A stretch of DNA of 22,572 nt from Penaeus vannamei (GCF_042767895.1 NC_091565.1:30560735-30583306); one strand, 5' to 3'. Numbered from the stretch's first letter, positions 9,976 through 20,072 are shown. Numbers and translations: made by a program. Notes: a model not told the origin generated them from the sequence alone.

Positions 9976-10585
9976 GATACAGTGCAAAAGTAGTAGTATT
10001 GATGTATATTATTATTTATATATAATATCACAATTATTACCTTGGCAGCTGTACTGCCTGGTTTGTCTACTTTGCATTTTCATTTCACGACGGACCATAA
10101 GGAGCATTCATTCATTTCATGACCCTGTGAACTACAGTGACAACAGACCTTTCCAAATATATAGGTAAACATCAGGCTACTATAGAAAAAGAGAGATCAT
10201 TCTTCTCTCCCATGAAATCGTATTTCTTATCTGAAGTAGGCAAAGTGGAAACGAAGATAACACTAACACCTTTTCTACTCCATCTTGATTTTTCTTTCTA
10301 TCTCTTCATCACGTGTTCGTCCTCTTCTTCCTCCACCCATTCTTTGCTTCTCATCTCACTAATACAGCCATATGAGTATGAGAGGACTAACAGCAAAATT
10401 ACGAAACCGCGCATAAACATCAACAAACAACAAAGCAAATTTTAAAAAAACAATATCAGACACTCCAACTCCTTACTCCTTCGCATTGTAAACACCGGAG
10501 ACAGAAACAAAAGTAGAAAGAAATATGGAACGGAAGGTAAATAGAAATACAAACAAAAATTATGCATAAAAATTACATTCTTGCA

Positions 10586-10628
10586 GTATCCGTCGCGTAG
10601 GAGGCGACTGTGCTGACCACGACACCAC
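10586..10628 (-). repeat. tRNA-Arg(CCT)-derived fragment lacking box B (U3 copy)
   Basis: Identical layout to 1769-1811: anticodon arm GTCGC-CTCCTAC-GCGAC intact, box B deleted. Confidence 0.8.
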
Positions 10629-11230
10629 AAAAACATGTAATAGACAATAATTTCACTTAAATTATATTGTAGCTTTTATGAGCACACTTATATTACACTT
10701 GTGTATGTGATGTTACATGCGTTATTGTATGCCTACCATATTGTAAATGTGCCTCCACGTGAGTGTATCTTATTTTTGAATATGGTTTTGATACAGAAAT
10801 ACCATTTCGGTCATGCTATAGAAAGACTCTGCAGTAGCACTAAATGATGACTGAGTCTGAAGAAAAAAGAACAGCAGCGCAAAACGCACACAAACACTTT
10901 AAATCCATGTACAGACACAAAGAGAAGGAAAGAAATATAACAGTGTGTAAAGTGTATAACACTATGCAGTTTGCACCAAGATATTTCAAGATTTTAATAC
11001 GGCGATGAAATTTATCATAACAAAAGATCAACTGTATATTGTAAATATATAAATACACATAAGCATACATACATTCATTTGGTTAGTTATCAGTTAACCA
11101 TAGATATCAGGATTAGCTAAAATTACATATGCTCGTATATCTAATCATTTCATATTACTTTTTTCCTCTACAATTCATATCAGCAGAAAGAAAATTATGA
11201 AAGAATATAATTTAAAGAAAATGAAACCAA

Positions 11231-11335
11231 AAGGTAGCCTACGTGTGATTCCACACTTGGCTTGGAACAGGATCGAACGTGGGCCTACGAATTCCTAGAC
11301 CAGCACGTTATCCGTTCCTCCACCTCGACGATCTC
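11231..11335 (-). repeat. Element C, tRNA-like SINE module (U3 copy)
   Basis: Minus-strand copy in the same unit position, with box B intact. Confidence 0.8.
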
Positions 11336-11846
11336 TATTCATAACGAAAATAACGGCATATATAACCTAAGTATCTATTGCATCACCATATGAATGATGA
11401 ACTTGTACGTTTGTCTGTCTGATATACTTTTAACTCTTTAGTACCAGTGGTTGGTAGATAGATAGATAATGATATAAAGGAGAGAAGTGAAAGAAAGAGA
11501 GTGAAAGATAAATATATATATATGAGATAGAAAGAGAGTGAAGAAGAAACATAAAATTTTGAAAAAAATAGATAAATACAAATGAAGTAGATCCCTTAAG
11601 AGGATAAATTAAAATGGGGCTTAAAACATTGAAAAGTATCATTGAAAGTTCTTAACAGTGGGCTTCCCCGTTTTCCTTTAAATTCTATCCATGTTCTACG
11701 ATATGTACAGGGTACAGGTTGAGTAAATCAACGAAAATTAATGATTAAAAATCATCCACACCTCAACACCTTCTTGAACAAAATAGTAATACACAAACAA
11801 ATAAAAGAACATTTTAAATAATTACACACGCAGCATATATATACGG

Positions 11847-11920
11847 AGGAGAGAGAGAGGGAGGGAGGGATAGGGAAGGAGAGGGAGGGAGAGAGAGAGA
11901 GAAAGAAAGAGAGAGAGAGA
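11847..11920 (+). repeat. (GA)n-rich tract
   Basis: Purine tract with GAGA, GGGAGGGA and GAAAGAAA variants, directly upstream of block R. The second R copy is also preceded by a GA tract (17886-17970). Confidence 0.92.
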
Positions 11921-12159
11921 CGAGAGAGTACAACATAGATCATAAGGGTACGGGAACAAGCATTTTGTGTATTTTTAAAACATTTTGTTATCAAATCATC
12001 TTATATATTCGTTTATCAAAATCGAATTCATTGACCAACACTCCTGCAATGCAGTCTTTTCATAATTAGTGTATTATTTGCATTGTAAAACAGTTTGTTT
12101 AGCCGTGGTGGACGGGGGCGGGGGTACGTAACGGTACAAGAAGGTAATGAAGGGTACAA

Positions 12160-12161
<2 letters not shown>
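11921..12161 (+). repeat. Block R, first copy
   Basis: From CGAGAGAGTACAACATAG through ATTGACCAACACTCCTGCAA to a GC-rich end with GGTGGACGGGGGCGGGGGTA and AGGGTACAACA. It is nearly identical to 17971-18214, which differs mainly by a few inserted bases near GCATT/AAATTG. It ends exactly where the (CT)n array begins. No gene is recognised. Confidence 0.92.

Positions 12162-12162
<1 letters not shown>

Positions 12163-12249
<87 letters not shown>
12163..12249. repeat. (CT)n microsatellite
   Basis: About 43 CT units, placed between the end of block R and unique sequence. The second R copy has no CT array at the equivalent point. Confidence 0.98.
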
Positions 12250-12252
<3 letters not shown>

Positions 12253-12713
12253 GTCTTTTTTCCAAGTGAAGCGAGTCGCGCAATAACAGAAACGAAGGGA
12301 TTTTCATGGAGGCGAAGACGCAAAAACATCGGCGGGAAAGAAGAGAAAAGGGGGAAAAAATCCGCCAGCACTCGTTTCCTTCCAGGATAAGAAATGATAA
12401 GCTGAAAAACTGAGAGAAGAATTAGAAAAAAAATCGAAAGGAAAAGAAAGATTAAAAATATTAATTGCCGGTGAGGGAAACGAAGAAATATAAAAAAGTG
12501 AGAGAATGATAAAACAAAAAAGAGAAAAAAAAAGCTCCAATTCCTCCGAGCCTCTCAAGGAGGCGGACGACGGCCGGAAAACTGCTCACGCCCCCCCCCC
12601 CTTCTCTCCCTCTTTCTCTCCTCTCTCTCGTTTTGTTTTCTTTTCTTTTTATAGCCATTCGTTCACTTTTACTATGATCATATTTTTGCTTTCATAAAAT
12701 GACTTCGTTGTTT

Positions 12714-12714
<1 letters not shown>
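12250..12714. other. Purine-rich unique sequence with a small CpG/GC-rich core
   Basis: A CpG-containing stretch (12264-12372) is followed by A/G-rich DNA and then a GC-rich core at about 12540-12600. The core contains a small hairpin, GCCTC-TCAAG-GAGGC (12549-12563), and a run of ten C. I see no supported gene; open frames on both strands are short and repeat-like. Confidence 0.45.
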
Positions 12715-12798
<84 letters not shown>

Positions 12799-12811
12799 TC
12801 TCTCTCTCTCA

Positions 12812-12847
<36 letters not shown>
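12715..12847. repeat. (CT)n microsatellite with CACTCTCCT interruptions
   Basis: CT repeats broken by TTCT and by two CTCACTCTCCT interruptions. It forms the left edge of pyrimidine/purine module M1. Confidence 0.97.
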
Positions 12848-12849
<2 letters not shown>

Positions 12850-12854
12850 TCGTT

Positions 12855-13440
12855 CTCTCTTCGTGTTTCCTTAATCACGATATTCTATTCTTCATAACAT
12901 CGTCAAACCTACCTGTCCTATTTTTCTACTTTATCTTTTCCTTCTTTCTTTCTCTTTTCGTTTTCTGGTCGTTTTCTCTGTATCAATATTCTCATTCTCT
13001 TTCTTCCTCCTTTCATATTCCTTCTTTCCTTACATCTCCCTTCCTCCTCCCTTTTTCTCCAGGTGGTGGAGGTGGAGGTGGAGGAGGAGGAGAATCAGAA
13101 GGAGGAGAGAGAGAAAGAGGAGGAGGAGGATAAGGAAGAGGAAAAAGGAGAAAGAAAAGGGGGAGGAAGAGGAATAAAAGGAAGAGGAGGAGATGGAGGA
13201 GGAGGAAAGGAAGGAGAAGGAAGAGGAGGAGGAGGAGGAGGAGAGCAGGAGAAGGAGAAGGAGAAGGGGAAAGAGAAGAAGGGGAATGAGGAGGTGGATA
13301 ACGAGGAAGGGAATGAAAATGAAAAGAAGGAAAAGGAGGAGGAGGAGGAGGAAGAAGAAGCGGCGGAGAAGGAAGAAAGAAAGGAGGAGGAGGAGGAGGA
13401 GCAGCAGAAGAAGAAGCAAAAGGAAGAGGAAACTATTTAA
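12855..13440 (+). repeat. Pyrimidine-to-purine module M1
   Basis: The sequence TTAATCACGATATTCT (12871) and CATAACATCGTCAAACCTA is followed by a polypyrimidine stretch that ends TTTTTCTCCAG at 13062, then switches at once to about 375 nt of nearly pure purine (GGA, GAA, GGAG). Diverged relatives lie at 14060-14390 and 14684-15130. The purine half is open as a Glu/Lys/Gly-rich frame, but its composition is that of a simple repeat. The switch point looks like a splice acceptor followed by purine-rich exonic DNA. I cannot show that it is used. Confidence 0.75.
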
Positions 13441-13917
13441 GATTAAAAGGGCGTTTTGTTGTTTTCCTTTTATCTCGAGGTTTGCTTTTCATCCATTGTT
13501 TTATCGCCTTTATTCTCTCCCTCTTCTTTCATCCTTTTCTCTGAATTCCTATTTCCTCTCTCTTTCTCTCTCTTCCACCCTTCAGTTATATTTCTTTCCT
13601 TCTCCATTTCTCTCACTTCCCTCCTTCATCTAAATTTCTTTCTCTTTCTCTCTCTTCCCTTTTCGTTTTGGCTTTTCTTCTTTTCCTTCTTCCTCTTCTT
13701 CAATATCTATTTCTATTTTTCTCTGGCTCTCCCTATTCCTACTCTTTGTTCATTTTCCTTCAAATTCTTTCTAGTCTATTCCTTTATTCTCGTTTATTCT
13801 TGGAAATCCTCATTCCTCTCTTGGTTTCTTCTGCCTCTTTTTCCTCTGGCGTGTTTTATTCTTTATTATTTTCTTTTATTTTCATTACGCTTATTTGTCC
13901 TTTGTTTTTTTCGGAGT
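13441..13917. other. Pyrimidine-rich unique sequence
   Basis: T/C-rich DNA with TTCC, CTTTCT and TTCTCT motifs that are not strictly periodic. The long Phe/Leu/Ser-rich frame through it follows from the composition. No gene is supported. Confidence 0.6.
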
Positions 13918-13942
13918 CTCTCTCTCTCTCTCTCGTTCTTTT

Positions 13943-13986
<44 letters not shown>

Positions 13987-14015
13987 TCTCTCTCCCTCTC
14001 TCTATATATATATGA
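13918..14015. repeat. (CT)n microsatellite ending in a short TA run
   Basis: CT repeats with CGTTCTTTTGCT and CCCTCTC interruptions, then TATATATATA. It forms the left edge of module M2. Confidence 0.95.
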
Positions 14016-14059
14016 GTCTATCTATCTGTCTCTCTATCCCTTTGTCTCTCTTCCTCGCC

Positions 14060-14268
14060 CAGTTTATCTCGTTCTCTCGCCATGTTCTGTTAATCATAAT
14101 ATTCTATTTCTTATTTTCTCTTATTATCTTACTTCCCCTCTTCGTCTTCCTCCTTCCTTACATCTTTCCTCCTTCCTTTTTCTCCAGATGGAGGTAGAGG
14201 TGGAGAAGGAGGAAGAGAAGGAGGAAGAGAAGAAGGAGGAGGAGAGAGAGATTGAAAGATAGATAGAT
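14060..14268 (+). repeat. Pyrimidine-to-purine module M2
   Basis: TTAATCATAATATTCT (14089) leads into a polypyrimidine stretch ending TTTTTCTCCAG at 14187 and then into purine sequence with GGAGGTAGAGGTGGAG. It is shorter than M1 and M3. The purine half runs into the GA microsatellite that follows. Confidence 0.7.
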
Positions 14269-14391
<123 letters not shown>

Positions 14392-14429
14392 CCTTCTAAA
14401 TAGAAATAACCTTTCCATATCAAATTAAG

Positions 14430-14497
14430 TTCTTATAACGTAGTGGTTAACCTGACTGACTGAATCAAGAAGTGCGGGTTCGATTCCCGATGAGGAA
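14430..14497 (+). repeat. Degenerate tRNA-like sequence (SINE relic or tRNA pseudogene)
   Basis: Box A-like GTAGTGGTTAACCTG and a perfect box B, GGTTCGATTCCC, on the plus strand. Acceptor ends TTCTTAT/TGAGGAA pair at five of seven positions, and the T arm GCGGG/CCCGA at four of five. The anticodon region (TGACTGACTGAATCA) does not form a proper 5-bp stem with a 7-nt loop. A T9 run follows at about 14510. It could still bind TFIIIC but is unlikely to give a working tRNA. Confidence 0.6.
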
Positions 14498-14683
14498 ATG
14501 CAATAAAGTTTTTTTTTTGTTGTTTTTTACTTTTTTAACTTTTATTTAGATTTGTGCGGGCGAGAGAGAGAGAAATTGAGATAAAGTTACTTTGAGAATC
14601 AATGAAAGAAGGAAAGAAAGAAAAAAGAATGTCTCCCCCCCTCGCCTCTCTCTCTCTCTCTCTCTCTTTCTCGTTCTCTCCGT

Positions 14684-15130
14684 GTTTTCTTAATCACGAT
14701 ATTCTGTTTTTCATAACATCGTCAAACCTATCCTATTTTTCTTCTTTATATTTTTCCTTTTCTCGTCGTTTTCTGTGTATCAATGTTCTTATTCTCTTCC
14801 TTCCTCTTTTCATCATCCTTTTTTTTACTTCTCCCTTCCTCCTTCCTTTTTTCCAGAGGACGAGAAGAAGGAGAAAGAGGAAGAGGAGGAAATGGGAGAG
14901 GGGGAGGAGAAGGAGAGGAGGAGTAGAAGGAAAAGAAGGAGAAGGAGAAAGAGGAAGAGGAAGAAGAGGAGGAGGAGGAGGGAAAGTAAAAGGAGAGGGA
15001 AAAAAGAAAGAGAAAGAGGAGGAGGAAGAGGAGGAGGAGGAGAAGGAAAAGTAGAAGGAAAAGGAGGAAGAAAAGGAGGAGGAGAATGAGAAGGAGAAGA
15101 TGGGGAAAGAAAGAGAAAGATGAGGAAAAA
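14684..15130 (+). repeat. Pyrimidine-to-purine module M3
   Basis: TTAATCACGATATTCT (14690) and CATAACATCGTCAAACCTA are shared with M1. The polypyrimidine stretch ends TTTTTTCCAG at 14856, then about 270 nt of almost pure purine follow. M1 and M3 resemble each other more than either does M2. The Lys/Glu/Arg-rich plus frame and the Ser/Phe/Leu-rich minus frame are composition artefacts. Confidence 0.75.
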
Positions 15131-15440
15131 GAAAGACGCGAAGGATAAAGACGAAAAAGGCAAAAACGCCAATAATTGCGATAGTGGTAAGGGCGATCAG
15201 AGAAATGAGGCAAATGAACATAATTATAATAAAGATCAGTAATAGCCCTTGTAGAATGGAAATAGGGGTAAATGTGACTCTATCAATGCCAGCAATTGTG
15301 ATGACAGTATTAGCGATGATCTGAGTTGTGAGAAGAATCACCCTTGCATGCACTTGAAATAGCTATCTTTCTCTCTTTCACAACTCGGACAGACAGGTTC
15401 ATGATAGAAAATGATGGTTATAATAAAGTTGCCAATTAGC
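15131..15440. other. Non-repetitive sequence, no supported gene
   Basis: A-rich plus strand with GGCGATCAGAG, AATGCCAGCAATTGTGATGA and similar weakly patterned segments, probably a decayed AAT/GAT-type repeat. A minus-strand frame starting at about 15353 reads as hydrophobic for about 70 residues (ILQGLLLIFIIIMFICLISL) before running into the purine tract complement. I regard it as spurious, but it is the only frame in this part not made of pure simple repeat. Confidence 0.4.
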
Positions 15441-15479
15441 TCCTTTTGTGTTCATTTTCAACTTGAATCAAAATCTCTT

Positions 15480-16005
15480 TCTTCTTCGCTCTCTGTCTAT
15501 CTCTATCCATCTATATCTATCTATCCCTCTATTGATCTGTCTATCCATATATCAGTTTATCCAGATATCTGTCCGTCTATTTGACTGTTTATCTGTATAT
15601 ACATCTAATTATCTATCCGTCTTATCTATCTATGTTTTATCTATCTATCCGTTTCTCTATCTGTTGATATATCTCTATCTATTCATCTATCAATTTATCT
15701 ATCTGTCTATCTATCTGTATTTTCATGAATTATGTTACTATCATTTATATATTATCGTTTCATCTGTTATCTATCTATCATCCATCGATCTATTATATAT
15801 CTATCTATTATTTATCCATCCAATTATATATCTATCAATTTATCCATCCAATTATATATCTATCAATTTATCCATCTATCTACCTATCCATCTATCTATC
15901 ACTCATTGGCCTTTGCATCCTCGCTTAACCAATACGCGAGGCATCTATCTATCTGTCTATCTATCTGTCTATCAATCTGGTCCTTTATCTATCTGTGTCT
16001 GTCTC
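15480..16005. repeat. Degenerate (TATC)n tract
   Basis: CTATCTATC with CATC, TGTC and AATT variants across about 520 bp. The long frame rich in Leu/Ser/Ile/Tyr is a repeat translation. The block CCTCGC-TTAACCAATAC-GCGAGG (15920-15942) interrupts the pattern and is partly repeated near 16018-16047. Confidence 0.92.
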
Positions 16006-16047
16006 CCCTCGGTCCTCTCCTCGCCACTTAGCCAATAGACGCGGCAT

Positions 16048-16371
<324 letters not shown>

Positions 16372-16557
16372 CATCTCTGTTTATTCGCCCATAGATAAAC
16401 CTGGTAATTTTACATGATAGTTCAATTTTTCGTTTAATAACAACAAAAACAATAAAAATAATTAAGACACTAAAGGTAATAACAATAATGACAACAATAG
16501 CCAGAACATTGCCAATGATAAAGAGAACAACAAAATACAAAAGCCAAGAGAGGGAGT

Positions 16558-16605
16558 GGGGGGGGGGGGGAGGAGCGCCTACCGAGAGGGGAGGGGAGGG
16601 GGAGG
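16558..16605 (+). promoter_or_regulatory. G-run cluster, G-quadruplex candidate
   Basis: Thirteen consecutive G (16558-16570), then GGGG (16588-16591), GGGG (16593-16596), GGGGG (16598-16602) and GG. The last runs are separated by single A residues. This meets the usual G3+N1-7 pattern when the long G run is counted as more than one tract. A regulatory role is only an inference; no nearby gene is seen. Confidence 0.55.
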
Positions 16606-16616
16606 ATTTATAACAC

Positions 16617-16617
<1 letters not shown>

Positions 16618-16662
<45 letters not shown>
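16618..16662. repeat. (AAT)n microsatellite
   Basis: About 15 uninterrupted AAT units. Confidence 0.98.
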
Positions 16663-16663
<1 letters not shown>

Positions 16664-17145
16664 TAAAAAATGGATGACTTTTATTTACAGATCACCGAAT
16701 ATGTCGGTGGAAATCAAATTTGGTTTCAAACAATTTGTAATCCAAGTTTAACATCATAATCATTATTAGCGTAATTATCTTTTTGCAGCCTCTACAGCCT
16801 CCGATGACAGCAATGCGAATTCTTATTTTATTCAAATGCAATTGTTACGGAAACATTTTTCTTGATCGCCTAAGGCAACGAGCGAGGATTCGGAAAAGGC
16901 TTGTTCATCTTTTTCTTATTTCAGCTTTTTATTACAGGGATGTTTATCATTCTCTCTCTCTCTTCCTTGATGCCTGTTTTTGTCTCTCTTTGCCCATCCG
17001 TCTGTCTGTATCTGTCTATGTATTCGTATCTGTGTTTGTATCTACCTCCCTTTCCCTCTCCCTCCCTTCCTCTCTCTCTCTCCTCCTCTCTCTTTCTCGT
17101 TGTTTCCCCACATCCCTCATAAATGATAGGTGCGAGGAGAGAGAG
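16663..17145. other. Mostly unique sequence, no supported gene
   Basis: A less repetitive stretch (16680-16940) includes a TTTTTGCAG site at 16789 followed by a frame reading MQPLQPPMTAMRILILFKCN. That frame runs into CT-rich repeats after about 55 codons. I do not recognise the peptide. From about 16950 on the sequence is pyrimidine-rich. Confidence 0.4.
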
Positions 17146-17149
17146 ACAA

Positions 17150-17363
17150 CAACAGTGATAATGATAATATAATAGTGATAATAATAATGATAATCATAAT
17201 CATAATAATAATAATGATAATCATAATCATAATAATAATAATATTAAAAACAATATTGATAGAAATGATGATAATGATGATGATGATGATGAAAATCATT
17301 ATAATTATAATAATAATAATAATAATAATAATAAGTATAATAACAATAATAATAATAATAATA

Positions 17364-17410
<47 letters not shown>
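17150..17410. repeat. Degenerate (ATA/GAT)n trinucleotide tract
   Basis: AATAATAAT with GATAATGAT and ATCATAATC variants. The poly-Ile, poly-Tyr and poly-Met/Ile frames are repeat translations. Confidence 0.95.
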
Positions 17411-17577
17411 GTAAAGGAAGACAAAACAAATATAACATGTTTAATTCAAATCAGAGTAATCCATAGAAAAAAAATATATATATACAGAATCTTTTGAAAT
17501 AAGAAGAGATGCATCTTCAACATGTCCGTGCATCAGTGTCTGTGAACAATTAGACTCATAAATTGAAATTAGTGATA

Positions 17578-17649
17578 ATGTCTGTGGTGTAACGGTTAGC
17601 ACGACGGTCTTTAAAACCGTAGACCCGGGTTCGATTCCCGGCGGATGCT
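17578..17649 (+). tRNA. tRNA-like gene with anticodon TTA (ochre-suppressor type); possibly pseudogene
   Basis: A 72-nt cloverleaf can be drawn. Acceptor ATGTCTG/CGGATGC has six pairs, three of them G-U, and one A-C mismatch at the end. D arm is GTGT-AACGGTTA-GCAC. The anticodon arm ACGGT-CTTTAAA-ACCGT has a perfect 5-bp stem and a 7-nt loop. The variable loop is AGAC. T arm CCGGG-TTCGATT-CCCGG is perfectly paired. Box A TGGTGTAACGGTTAGCAC and box B GGTTCGATTCC are intact. Positions 34-36 (17611-17613) are TTA, which would read the stop codon UAA. A T4 run at 17663 and T7 at 17668 could terminate Pol III. The D arm and CTTTxAA loop resemble tRNA-Gln(TTG), so a one-base anticodon change from Gln is plausible. 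No CCA is encoded, as expected in eukaryotes. The weak acceptor stem argues for a pseudogene or SINE head. Confidence 0.6.
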
Positions 17650-17786
17650 ATATACATATATATTTTCTTTTTTTCTTTTCGTGATCTTTTCCTTGACATA
17701 TAGACAAGATCTGCAATATATAACGCAAGTTCCGACAAAGAATAAATTTATAAAATCAATCTCAAACAGAAGCATGATCAGCAACA

Positions 17787-17970
17787 CGATGTGTGTGTGT
17801 GTGTGTGTGGGTGTGTGTGTCTGTGTGTGTGTGTGTGTATTTATCTATTTATTTTACATACACACACACACACACACACACAAAGAAACAGAGAGAGAGA
17901 GAGTGAGAAAGATGAGAGAGAGAGAGAAAGAGAGAGAGTGAGAGAGGGGAGAGAGAGAGAGAGAGAGAGA
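17787..17970. repeat. (GT)n, (CA)n and (GA)n compound tract
   Basis: GT run (17790-17840), AT-rich spacer, CA run (17859-17882), then GA-rich sequence to the edge of the second block R. GT and CA runs facing each other form an imperfect inverted repeat with a spacer of about 20 bp. Confidence 0.93.
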
Positions 17971-18214
17971 CGAGAGAGTACAACATAGATCATAAGGGTA
18001 TGGGAACAAGCATTAAATTGTGTATTTTTAAAACATTTTGTTATCAAATCATCTTATATATTCGTTTATTAAAATCGAATTCATTGACCAACACTCCTGC
18101 AATGCAGTCTTTTCATAATTAGTGTATTATTTGCATTGTAAAACAGTTTGTTTAGCCGTGGTGGACGGGGGCGGGGGTACGTAACGGTACAAGAAGGTAA
18201 TGAAGGGTACAACA
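17971..18214 (+). repeat. Block R, second copy
   Basis: Nearly identical to 11921-12161. It is followed not by (CT)n but by 68 bp of unique sequence and then by the second flank F. Confidence 0.92.
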
Positions 18215-18282
18215 GGCGAAATATTTGGACAACACTGAAACAGAGGAAGTCCCTCTCCTCTTCGCTTTTATTTCACTGCGAA

Positions 18283-18598
18283 TTTGATCAAAAATAATAT
18301 GTCTTTTCATCACATATTTATGAAAGTTATATAACTGCATTCGTTCACGCCACAGACAAGTTTCGAAATTATTGGTATTCATTCGAATTCCTGTTAGATG
18401 AAATTTTGTTTTATCATATTTTTTTTAGAACTATTGAAGTAACAGTTTTTATCCAAATGCAGTATGTTTCGAAGATAAATATAAGTCAATATACAACTGT
18501 AAGTCGCGATGAAATTACATGCTTTCTCAGTATGTTTAAAAGAATGCTCGTTTTGTAAATCTTCGAATGAAATATATGATGTACCAAATGGTATATGT

Positions 18599-18665
<67 letters not shown>

Positions 18666-18772
18666 TATAGCTGAAAAAAAGTTTCATGAGAAGCTAGAAT
18701 AAAAGGAATTGTAAACAAGAATTACATCTCATACAAAATAGAAGGCATGGTTAGCACAGGATCCAGGTGTCA
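18283..18772 (+). repeat. Flank F, second copy (upstream of U4)
   Basis: Matches 7538-8110 base for base over long stretches, with differences such as a shorter (TA)n (18604-18652), a CA run in place of a GT run, and an extra CTTCGAATGAAATATATGAT segment near 18560, which is also present in the older copy at about 5970 as CATCAAATGAAATGTAT. Confidence 0.92.
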
Positions 18773-19385
18773 CAGTGCAAAAGTAGTAGTATTGATGTAT
18801 ATTATTATTTATATATAATATCACAATTATTACCTTGGCAGCTGTACTGCCTGGTTTGTCTACTTTGCATTTTTATTTCACGACGGACCATAAGGAGCAT
18901 TCATTTATTTCATGACCCTGTGAACTACAGTGACAACAGACCTTTCCAAATATATAGGTAAACATCAGGCTACTATAGAAAAACAGAGATCATTCTTCTC
19001 TCCCATGAAATCGTATTTCTTATCTGAAGTAGGCAAAGTGGAACGAAGATAACACTAACACCTTTTCTACTCCGTCTTGATTTTTCTTTCTATCTCTTCA
19101 TCAGGTGTTCGTCCCCTTCTTCCTCCTCCCATTCTTTGCTTCTCATCTCACTAATACAGTCATATGCGTATGAGAGGACTAACAGCAAAATTACGAAAAC
19201 GCGCATAAACACCAACAAACAACAAAGCAAAAAAAAAAAAAAAAAACATTATCAGACACTCCAACTCCTTACTCCTTCGCATTGTAAACACCGGAGGAGA
19301 CAGAAACAAAAGTAGAAAGATATATGGAACGGAAGGTAAATAGAAATACAAACAAAAAATTATGCATTAAAATTACATTCTTGCA

Positions 19386-19428
19386 GTATCCGTCGCGTAG
19401 GAGGCGATTGTGCTGACCACGACACCAC
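19386..19428 (-). repeat. tRNA-Arg(CCT)-derived fragment lacking box B (U4 copy)
   Basis: Same as 1769-1811, except for one change in the anticodon stem (GTCGC to ATCGC on the minus strand). Confidence 0.78.
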
Positions 19429-19572
19429 AAAAACATGTAATAGGCAATAATTTCACTTAAATTATATTGTAGCTTTTACGAGCACACTTATATTACACTT
19501 GTGTGTGATGTTACTTATGTTATTGTATACCTACCATCACAATGAAATATGTACATTCTTTAAAAAATGAAA

Positions 19573-20072
19573 NNNNNNNNNNNNNNNNNNNNNNNNNNNN
19601 NNNNNNNNNNNNNNNNNNNNNNNNNNNNNNNNNNNNNNNNNNNNNNNNNNNNNNNNNNNNNNNNNNNNNNNNNNNNNNNNNNNNNNNNNNNNNNNNNNNN
19701 NNNNNNNNNNNNNNNNNNNNNNNNNNNNNNNNNNNNNNNNNNNNNNNNNNNNNNNNNNNNNNNNNNNNNNNNNNNNNNNNNNNNNNNNNNNNNNNNNNNN
19801 NNNNNNNNNNNNNNNNNNNNNNNNNNNNNNNNNNNNNNNNNNNNNNNNNNNNNNNNNNNNNNNNNNNNNNNNNNNNNNNNNNNNNNNNNNNNNNNNNNNN
19901 NNNNNNNNNNNNNNNNNNNNNNNNNNNNNNNNNNNNNNNNNNNNNNNNNNNNNNNNNNNNNNNNNNNNNNNNNNNNNNNNNNNNNNNNNNNNNNNNNNNN
20001 NNNNNNNNNNNNNNNNNNNNNNNNNNNNNNNNNNNNNNNNNNNNNNNNNNNNNNNNNNNNNNNNNNNNNNNN
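19573..20072. other. Assembly gap, 500 N
   Basis: Exactly 500 undetermined bases inside unit U4. Frames reported across it are meaningless. Alignment to U5 (left part) and U1 (right part) predicts about 480 bp of missing unit sequence. Confidence 0.99.

Larger units (their letters stand above)
9975..11845 (+). repeat. 2-kb repeat unit, copy U3
   Basis: Very similar to U1 through K, the tRNA-Arg-like fragment (10586-10628) and element C (11231-11335). A deletion of about 370 bp near 11510, relative to U1 about 2725-3078, removes the first internal tandem repeat and the (TG)n/(TA)n tract. It ends like U1 in ATAATTA-CACACGCAGCATATA and then passes into a GA tract and block R. Confidence 0.9.

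Noticed and set aside
12540..12600. GC-rich core as a CpG-island promoter
   Set aside because: Only about 60 bp long, with no downstream gene; treated as a local composition feature.
13063..13440. Plus-strand 125-codon Glu/Lys/Gly-rich open frame
   Set aside because: The sequence is nearly pure purine, so stops are rare by composition. Overlapping frames on both strands are equally long and equally repetitive.
13456..14262. Plus-strand 268-codon Phe/Leu/Ser-rich frame, the longest in the window
   Set aside because: It runs through polypyrimidine and (CT)n sequence and then into a purine tract. No membrane-protein pattern beyond composition.
14733..15353. Minus-strand 206-codon frame with a hydrophobic start
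   Set aside because: Two thirds of it is the complement of the M3 purine tract (Ser/Phe/Leu runs). The hydrophobic start comes from weakly patterned ATA/GAT-type DNA. No domain is recognised.
15448..16038. Plus-strand 196-codon Ser/Ile/Tyr/Leu-rich frame
   Set aside because: Translation of a degenerate TATC repeat; all three plus-strand frames give similar residue patterns.
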